Below, one piece after another: positions 31,599 to 36,810 of a DNA stretch of 36,810 nt. The notes beneath the pieces were generated by a model that saw only the letters and a program-made list of their open reading frames with translations, did not search any database and was not told the origin of the DNA. Made by a program: the position numbers and the translations under genes. How positions within the stretch are numbered: position 1 is the first letter of the stretch; the number at the start of each line of letters is the position of its first letter. Source of the stretch: Deltaproteobacteria bacterium (GTDB lineage: Bacteria; Desulfobacterota; DSM-4660; Desulfatiglandales; HGW-15); contig JAFGFM010000205.1 of assembly GCA_016931115.1 (NCBI GenBank), positions 1 through 36,810 on the forward strand, written 5' to 3'.

Positions 31599-34400
31599 TC
31601 ACTCTGTGGACTTGGTATTCAATGATATCTGTTTTTCCAGCTTATTGAACAACTCCTGCGGCTGGATTGGTTTTGATGCATAGTCATTCATGCCCGCGGC
31701 AATGCATATCTCCCTGTCACCCTTCATGGCATGGGCTGTCATGGCTATTATAGGGATATCGTGATTTCTCACATTTGATGCAGGATTTCTTATTATCCTT
31801 GTTGCCTCTATGCCGTCCATCTCAGGCATCTGAATATCCATAAGCACAATATCATAATTATCATTCTCAAGCGCCTTTATTGCCTCCTTTCCATTAGAAG
31901 CAATGCTGCACCCAAAGCCCGCCTTTGCCATGATTTTCTGTATGATCTTCTGGTTGACTAGATTATCCTCAACAATCAGTATCTTTATCTTGTTTCGCCT
32001 TTCATCATATACAGAATGCTTGGTAACAATCGGGCTTTTTTTATCCTTTTCTATTTTCGGGCCTTTAGAGAGCGCCTCTACAAGGCAGTCATATAAGAGT
32101 GATCTTCTGATAGGCTTGGTAAGATATGCTGCAAACCCAATCTTTTCCATGCGCGAGGCATCGCCTTTTATGCCCTGGGCGGTAAGCATAATCAGTGGTG
32201 TACCCTTTAATACCGGGTCATCCTTAATCATCTTTCCAAGCTCATCACCTTTGATACCTCTCATGCGCATATCAAGTATAACAGCATCATATAAGGCCTT
32301 TTCCTTTTCTGCCATGTACATTAATTTCAGGGCCTCTTCCCCTGACTCAATCGTGTCACAGGCGCACCCCCATGATTCAAGATACCCTGTTAAAATCCTC
32401 AGATTCGTTCTATTTTCATCAACAATGAGAAAACGTCTGCCCCTGATACCTGATAAAGGCAGGGGTGCCTTCTCAACTGCATTATCCTGCTTTTCCAATA
32501 CTGCTGTGAACCAGAAGGTTGAGCCTTTTCCTTCTGAACTGATAACGCCTATGTCGCCATTCATAAGGTGTGCAAGCTTCTTTGAAATACTTAAACCCAG
32601 CCCTGTTCCGCCGTATTTCCTGGTTGTTGAAGAGTCACTCTGTTTAAAGGATTCAAAAATAATATCCCTTTTATCATCCGGTATACCAACCCCTGTATCC
32701 TTTACCTCAAACATAAGTTCCACATGGCTGCCCTGCTCTTCTGTTACAAAAACCCGCAGATTAACCTCGCCCTTATCTGTAAATTTAATAGCATTGTTGG
32801 TCAGATTTAAGATTATCTGTCTTAACCGGCCGGGATCGCCCCTGAGCAGATTTGGTGTTTCATGATGAATCTCATAGCTGAATTCTACACCCTTTTTCTG
32901 TGCCATCATGGCAGGCAGTTCAACAACCTCGGCAACCGCATTCCGAAGGTTAAAATTGATCGTTTCAAGATCAAGCTCTCCTGCCTCGATCTTTGAAAAA
33001 TCAAGTATATCATTGATGACTGTAAGCAGGCTCTCAGAACTGCGTACCCCTGTCTCAATCAGATCAAGCTGTTCACTGTCAAGGTTTGTGGATAAAAGGA
33101 GATTAAGTATACCCATCACACCATTCAATGGGGTTCTTATTTCATGGCTCATATTTGCCAGGAACTCGCTTTTTGATTTATTGGCCAGTTCCGAATCCCT
33201 CATGGCCTTTTCAAGTTTCTTTTCTGTCTCCTTTCTATCTGTAACATCCCTGGCAAAGATAAGGGTGGCAGGTTTGCCATTATGCATTATTTTCGCGACC
33301 GATACCTCTACATATATAACCTCACCATTCTTTTTTATGCCTTTGTGCTCATAACGTTCAGCCCCTGCTATTTCACCTTTCAGTCTGCTTTGCCCGCGTT
33401 TCTTTATAGTTTCCATATCATCAGGATGAATCAGGGTAATATCCGCTTTTCCCACAACCTCTTCAGGCGACCCGTATCCATATATTCGTGCATAACTGCT
33501 GTTTACATATATATGAACGGCATCCTGAATAATTGCCACACCATCATAAGAGCTTTCTATTGTTGTGCGATATTTTTCTTCACTTTCCTTTAGTTTATTT
33601 TCAGCCTGCTTACGTTCTGTTATGTCACGTATTACAGCCTGTGTGTAGGATGTTTCAAGATCAATAATATTCGGCCTGATCTCAACATCAATAAGCTCTC
33701 CATTTGCCTTGACCAACTGTGTTTCAGAATGAAGAACACTCTGGATATTTTTCTCTATTATTTCTTTGTCTGCTTCTCTGTGAAGATCAAGTATTGTCAT
33801 TTCAAGGAGTTGTTCTTTGCTGTAACCCAGCATTTCACAGGCACGATTATTGACATCCTTAATCCGCCCCTTTTCATGGATGATAATAGCATCAATAGAC
33901 TGATCAAAAAGGGCATGGTATTTCTTTTCACTTTTTAAAAGGGCTCTTGCCCGTTGTTCAACCCTTTCTTCAAGTTCCTGATTAGCCTTTTGCAGTGATT
34001 CCTGGGCCTCTTTTCTTTTTGTTATATCAGAATAAAATGTAAATCCTCCAACTATCAGGTTATTAATGATTATCGGAGATACCCTGCAAAAAACATCTAT
34101 CTTTTTACCATTTTTATGCCAGCGGACAGTCTCATATTCAACAGATTCACCGCTAATCATTTCAGGTGAAACTATTTTGGAATCAGAGGCATCTTTTATT
34201 ATCAGATCAGCAACCGATTTCCCCAGCGCCTCTTCCTTTGTATAACCAAAAATCTTTGTAAATTCAGGGTTGATATACTGGATATCAGGATTGGTATCAG
34301 TAATAACTATACCGATTTGGGCCACCTCGAACATAGTTTCAAACAGGATGTTTTTCACAGGCAGCTTTGTTTTAATATGAACTGAACCCTCATTTTCCAT
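31599..34400 (-). CDS. Soluble hybrid sensor histidine kinase (3 PAS, two receivers)
   Basis: The 933-aa cytoplasmic protein has no membrane span. Domains: PAS 1 (15-130), a coiled linker (132-155), PAS 2 (158-265), PAS 3 (272-392), then HisKA with phospho-acceptor H419 (NMSHEIRTPLNG). The ATPase follows (N-box LNLTNNAIKF, DTGVGIP 568-574, GGTGLGLSI 597-605), then receiver 1 (D710, LDMRM) and receiver 2 (D855, LMDIQMPEMDG). There is no Hpt domain, so the phosphorelay would need a separate partner. Receiver 1 starts DENRTN, with one acidic residue of the usual pair. It overlaps nothing upstream and has no adjacent response-regulator gene. The signal is unknown; PAS domains suggest a small-molecule or redox cue. 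Confidence 0.93.
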   Translation of the reverse strand: MENEGSVHIKTKLPVKNILFETMFEVAQIGIVITDTNPDIQYINPEFTKIFGYTKEEALGKSVADLIIKDASDSKIVSPEMISGESVEYETVRWHKNGKKIDVFCRVSPIIINNLIVGGFTFYSDITKRKEAQESLQKANQELEERVEQRARALLKSEKKYHALFDQSIDAIIIHEKGRIKDVNNRACEMLGYSKEQLLEMTILDLHREADKEIIEKNIQSVLHSETQLVKANGELIDVEIRPNIIDLETSYTQAVIRDITERKQAENKLKESEEKYRTTIESSYDGVAIIQDAVHIYVNSSYARIYGYGSPEEVVGKADITLIHPDDMETIKKRGQSRLKGEIAGAERYEHKGIKKNGEVIYVEVSVAKIMHNGKPATLIFARDVTDRKETEKKLEKAMRDSELANKSKSEFLANMSHEIRTPLNGVMGILNLLLSTNLDSEQLDLIETGVRSSESLLTVINDILDFSKIEAGELDLETINFNLRNAVAEVVELPAMMAQKKGVEFSYEIHHETPNLLRGDPGRLRQIILNLTNNAIKFTDKGEVNLRVFVTEEQGSHVELMFEVKDTGVGIPDDKRDIIFESFKQSDSSTTRKYGGTGLGLSISKKLAHLMNGDIGVISSEGKGSTFWFTAVLEKQDNAVEKAPLPLSGIRGRRFLIVDENRTNLRILTGYLESWGCACDTIESGEEALKLMYMAEKEKALYDAVILDMRMRGIKGDELGKMIKDDPVLKGTPLIMLTAQGIKGDASRMEKIGFAAYLTKPIRRSLLYDCLVEALSKGPKIEKDKKSPIVTKHSVYDERRNKIKILIVEDNLVNQKIIQKIMAKAGFGCSIASNGKEAIKALENDNYDIVLMDIQMPEMDGIEATRIIRNPASNVRNHDIPIIAMTAHAMKGDREICIAAGMNDYASKPIQPQELFNKLEKQISLNTKSTE

Positions 34401-34587
34401 AGAATTTCCGATCGAATTTTAAGTAGCATTGTCTTGGTTTTGCAACAGCCATGCCAGATTTTTCTATGCATTTTATTGTTATTTCCTTACATTTATTATG
34501 TCTTTTTTAACCTCAACAGCCGGTTTCCTGCATAAAGACAAAAATATTTGTCATTTTTTTGACTTTGATTTTTTTCTTAAATATTTA

Positions 34588-34628
34588 TTGACATCCTATT
34601 TTTTGGTGTATTATTGTATTAATACACC
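34588..34628 (+). promoter_or_regulatory. Promoter with YtrA-type GntR operator
   Basis: TTGACA (34588-34593) is followed by an inverted repeat GGTGTATTA (34605-34613) and TAATACACC (34620-34628) that overlaps the expected -10. The repeat resembles operators I know for YtrA-subfamily GntR repressors, and the first gene downstream encodes one, so autoregulation of the regulator-ABC operon is likely. Confidence 0.65.
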
Positions 34629-34647
34629 TAGCATCTAACAAGAGATC

Positions 34648-35055
34648 ATGATGATTATTGAGATAGACAACCATAGCGGGGTTCCGATTTACGCCCAGGT
34701 AATTGAGCAGATAAAGCAGTATGTGCTCTCAGGGAATCTATCTGAAGGGACCCAGCTTGAAAATGTGCGGAGCCTTGCAGCACGCCTTATGGTTAACCCC
34801 ATGACTATAAGCAAGGCATACAACCAGCTTGAGCGTGATGGCATTATTGAACGCCGCAGGGGAATCGGGATGTTTGTAAAACCCATGTCAAAGGGGATCA
34901 AAAAGGATTTTAAATCCCAGACAGCAAAGGAGAGTTTTAAAAAGGCCGCTGCAACAGCAGTCCTTATGAAATACACAGAAGAAGAGGCTGTTGATTTATT
35001 AAGAGAGATGTACAGGAAACTGAAAAATGAAGAAGGAGAAGATAAAGATGAATGA
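34648..35055 (+). CDS. GntR-family regulator, YtrA subfamily
   Basis: The 135-aa protein has an N-terminal winged helix-turn-helix (about 8-75): VPIYAQVIEQIKQYVLSGNL, then VRSLAARLMVNPMTISKAYN, and LERDGIIERRRGIGMFV. The short helical tail (about 80-135) instead of a large effector domain is typical of the YtrA subgroup, which usually controls an adjacent ABC exporter. An inverted repeat 20 bases upstream is its probable operator. The next gene overlaps its end by 8 bases. Start is ATG 34648 or 34651. Confidence 0.9.
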   Translation: MMIIEIDNHSGVPIYAQVIEQIKQYVLSGNLSEGTQLENVRSLAARLMVNPMTISKAYNQLERDGIIERRRGIGMFVKPMSKGIKKDFKSQTAKESFKKAAATAVLMKYTEEEAVDLLREMYRKLKNEEGEDKDE

Positions 35056-35944
35056 AAAACCAATTATTTCTGTAAAAGGTCTTACAAAAAGGTTTGGCCA
35101 AATCAGGGCGATTGATAATCTATCTCTTGATATATACCCGGGGCATATCTATGGCCTTATGGGCGCAAATGGCGGTGGTAAAAGCTCCCTGATCCGCCAC
35201 TGGATCGGACTGTATCTGCCAGACTCAGGCACATGCACCACATTTGATGTGGAGGCAAAAAAACTTGGGCCGCATGAACTTGCCCGTATAGGTTATGTTC
35301 ATCAGGAAGGTAAACTAATTGACTGGATGAGCATAGCAAAGCTTGTACGATATGTTGCAGCCTATTACCCGACATGGAACAAGGATATAGAAGAACGCTA
35401 CATAAAGGAATTTGATCTTGACCCTAAAGCCCGTGTTGGCAAACTCTCACCTGGTCAGCGTCAGATGGTTGCAGTGCTTCTTGCAATTTGTTTTGAGCCT
35501 GAGCTTTTAATACTCGACGAACCGGCAGCAGCAATGGACCCCCTTGCCCGCCGAAAGTTTCTTGAGCTATTGATGGAGATAATACAGGTGGATGGACGTA
35601 CTATAATAATTTCATCCCATATCCTTACAGATATTGAAAAGGTAATTGACCATGCCCTTATAATGAACAGGGGTAAGATGCTCTGCGATAAACCTCTTGA
35701 TGACCTGAGAGAGCAGTATATAAGGCTGAGACTTACATCCCTTAATGGGCCTATACCTGAAAAGCTCCCATTTGAAAATATCATCCTGAAAGAACAGAAC
35801 GGCACAAAGGCGATTATTACCCTGGCAAATAACATGAAAAACCATGATGAGCTTGAAGAGATAGCAGACAGCATCCACTGCCAGTTGGAGCAGATGCCAC
35901 TTCCGCTGGAAGATATATATCAACTGGTGGTGGAAAGCAGGTAA
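35048..35944 (+). CDS. ABC transporter ATP-binding protein (YtrB-like)
   Basis: The 298-aa protein has the full ATPase set: Walker A GANGGGKSS (39-47), Q-loop YVHQE (83-87), signature LSPGQ (133-137), Walker B LLILDEP (153-159) and H-loop SSH (189-191). The start at 35048 is chosen because AGGAG lies nine bases upstream and homology starts here; an in-frame ATG at 35027 is less likely. It overlaps the GntR gene end and is co-translated. The partner permease is probably the one at 36362, after a repeat-filled gap. Substrate unknown; YtrA-linked transporters often respond to cell-wall stress or antimicrobials. Confidence 0.93.
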   Translation: MNEKPIISVKGLTKRFGQIRAIDNLSLDIYPGHIYGLMGANGGGKSSLIRHWIGLYLPDSGTCTTFDVEAKKLGPHELARIGYVHQEGKLIDWMSIAKLVRYVAAYYPTWNKDIEERYIKEFDLDPKARVGKLSPGQRQMVAVLLAICFEPELLILDEPAAAMDPLARRKFLELLMEIIQVDGRTIIISSHILTDIEKVIDHALIMNRGKMLCDKPLDDLREQYIRLRLTSLNGPIPEKLPFENIILKEQNGTKAIITLANNMKNHDELEEIADSIHCQLEQMPLPLEDIYQLVVESR

Positions 35945-35950
35945 GGGGTT

Positions 35951-36220
35951 TTAGGTGATAGGTGTCAGGTATTAGGTGTTAGGTGTTAGGTGTTAGGTGT
36001 TAGGGAAGTGAAAAGAGTAAACAGGAAATAGATTTAATGGCGCATGGCTCAAGGCATAGGGCGCAGGTAAAGGCGCAAAGGGTTTAAAAGCTGGGGGAAG
36101 CTGCGAGGCAAGGAAAATATCGTAATAATTGTAGGGGCAGACCTGCTTGCCGCGCCATAGCTTCCTTGACCACCATAGCTTTAGCGAAGGCGGTTAGCGA
36201 CGGCTGGCGTGTCTGCCAGC
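35951..36220. repeat. TTAGGTG heptamer array and GGGCAGAC-type repeat in the ABC operon
   Basis: TTAGGTG occurs once at 35951 and as four perfect tandem units from 35972 to 35999, with degenerate units between. 36131-36220 holds a GTAGGGGCAGACCTGC / GTGTCTGCC repeat like those at 24185-24400. Together they fill the gap between the ABC ATPase and the permease. Confidence 0.7.
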
Positions 36221-36256
36221 ATGCGCACATTGCATGATTGAAAAAAGACCCTTTAA

Positions 36257-36337
36257 ATGAAGATCATAAAAGAGTTTGGAAGGCTGATGCAAAATAATGA
36301 AATTGAAAAGAATAAGCAGGGATTGGTGAATATTTAG
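36257..36337 (+). other. 26-codon ORF in frame with the permease, ending in TAG
   Basis: The ORF begins MKIIKEFGRLMQNNEIEKNK, then QGLVNI, and stops at TAG (36335-36337). It is in the same frame as the permease start at 36362, and only eight sense codons (QENKRQAE) separate the TAG from that ATG. It may be the real N-terminus of the permease interrupted by an amber codon, or a chance upstream ORF. No clear ribosome site is seen. Confidence 0.35.
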
Positions 36338-36361
36338 CAGGAAAATAAAAGGCAAGCAGAA

Positions 36362-36810
36362 ATGTCCATTCTTAGCGCAAAACTGGGGCTCTATAATATA
36401 AATTATTATGATAACACTAATGGTCGTCTTTATGGCATGGTGATAACATATTTAATAATCATCGGGTTATTTAGTAATGCCTTATATGGATTGAGAATAG
36501 ATGAAATAATTCAAAACCAGCAATGTGTACTTAGGCCACTGATTAATTTTTTCACCGGTATGTTTTTTTTAGGAATGATAACAACTATTACCCAATTAGA
36601 ACTTATTTCAAAACCATTTTCTTTTTGTCTGCCTGACGGAAATAAATCTATTCGTAATTTAATCTTTTTAATCGGCGGATTAATAACTCTTGGATTTTCG
36701 CTTATATTCTTCATTTTTTCTAAACATACATTATTGCTCTTTTTTCTGCATATAATAGTGTTTCCGATCATATGCTTACCATTTTATTTTTTTATGGCTT
36801 TTATTTTCAT
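36362..36810 (+). CDS. Membrane permease, probably of the ABC transporter (partial)
   Basis: The frame is open from ATG 36362 to the window end (149 codons), so the C-terminus is missing. The product starts MSILSAKLGLYNINYYDNTN and has about four hydrophobic segments visible (near 25-43, 61-81, 103-125 and 127-149). A motif ELISKPFSFCLPDGNKS between spans resembles the HPFSFCLPG-type motif of some ABC-2 permeases. It lies downstream of the ABC ATPase on the same strand, consistent with its membrane partner. The ribosome site is modest (AAAAGG). Confidence 0.6.
   Translation, partial: MSILSAKLGLYNINYYDNTNGRLYGMVITYLIIIGLFSNALYGLRIDEIIQNQQCVLRPLINFFTGMFFLGMITTITQLELISKPFSFCLPDGNKSIRNLIFLIGGLITLGFSLIFFIFSKHTLLLFFLHIIVFPIICLPFYFFMAFIF

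Noticed and set aside
31903-32865. 320-codon plus-strand ORF
   Set aside because: It lies entirely antisense to conserved kinase, ATPase and receiver domains; its composition (Ser/Phe/Ile-rich) is that of a shadow frame.
36335-36337. Pyrrolysine insertion at TAG
   Set aside because: No pyl genes or insertion context are visible and the upstream ORF itself is uncertain; kept only as one of several explanations.
36511-36771. 86-codon minus-strand ORF
   Set aside because: It is the antisense of the membrane spans of the partial permease reading off the right edge.

Overview
The window looks like a chromosomal stretch of an AT-leaning, Gram-negative, probably anaerobic bacterium. A two-subunit 2-oxoacid:ferredoxin oxidoreductase, an Fe-S Old-Yellow-Enzyme-type flavoprotein, lipoprotein and Tat signals, and many short dispersed palindromic repeats all fit a Desulfobacterota (former Deltaproteobacteria) member, but no marker gene fixes the taxonomy. 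No rRNA, tRNA, CRISPR array or intact transposase was found.

Layout. (1) 1-3840, minus strand: small accessory genes. They are the start of a GH46 chitosanase-like protein coupled to a tiny membrane protein, a DUF2845 gene broken by an in-frame stop, a SHOCT protein, a four-helix membrane protein, a DUF3795 Cys-rich protein, and a voltage-gated K+ channel paired with a 78-aa basic membrane protein. (2) 3840-4830: a gene-poor stretch with structured hairpin repeats. (3) 4831-7683, plus: korA-korB, separated by a 186-bp MITE-like palindromic element. (4) 13881-8013, minus: a TPR/DUF3471 lipoprotein followed by four paralogous membrane-anchored coiled-coil proteins, apparently a duplicated two-gene cassette (B-A-B-A). 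(5) 19059-14513, minus: a Tat-signal TldD, its TldE partner and a GPH-family transporter. (6) 19318-21146, plus: ECF sigma factor and membrane-bound LolA/RseB-like partner. (7) 21173-25781: half of a hicB gene, an Fe-S flavoprotein with a SnoaL-like partner, an excisionase-like HTH gene, and an exported SagB-type nitroreductase. (8) 25984-31598, plus: an exported PPP-type phosphatase fused to a kinase-like domain, an NTT/Npt-type nucleotide transporter, an internally deleted GH5 glycosidase remnant and a ClC transporter. (9) 34400-31599, minus: a soluble hybrid histidine kinase. (10) 34588-36810, plus: a YtrA-type GntR regulator with its operator and promoter, an ABC ATPase, and a probable permease running off the end.

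The most promising candidate for an undescribed system is the pair at 25984-29217. One secreted polypeptide appears to carry both a Ser/Thr-type phosphatase and a FAM20/PI3-4-kinase-like domain, and the next gene encodes a nucleotide transporter that could in principle supply ATP outside the cytoplasm. The duplicated B-A coiled-coil cassette behind a lipoprotein is the second. The window also shows decay: a DUF2845 gene with an internal stop, a half hicB, a GH5 gene without its catalytic barrel, and a possible amber-interrupted permease. It is also seeded with period-7 tandem arrays and inverted-repeat elements.
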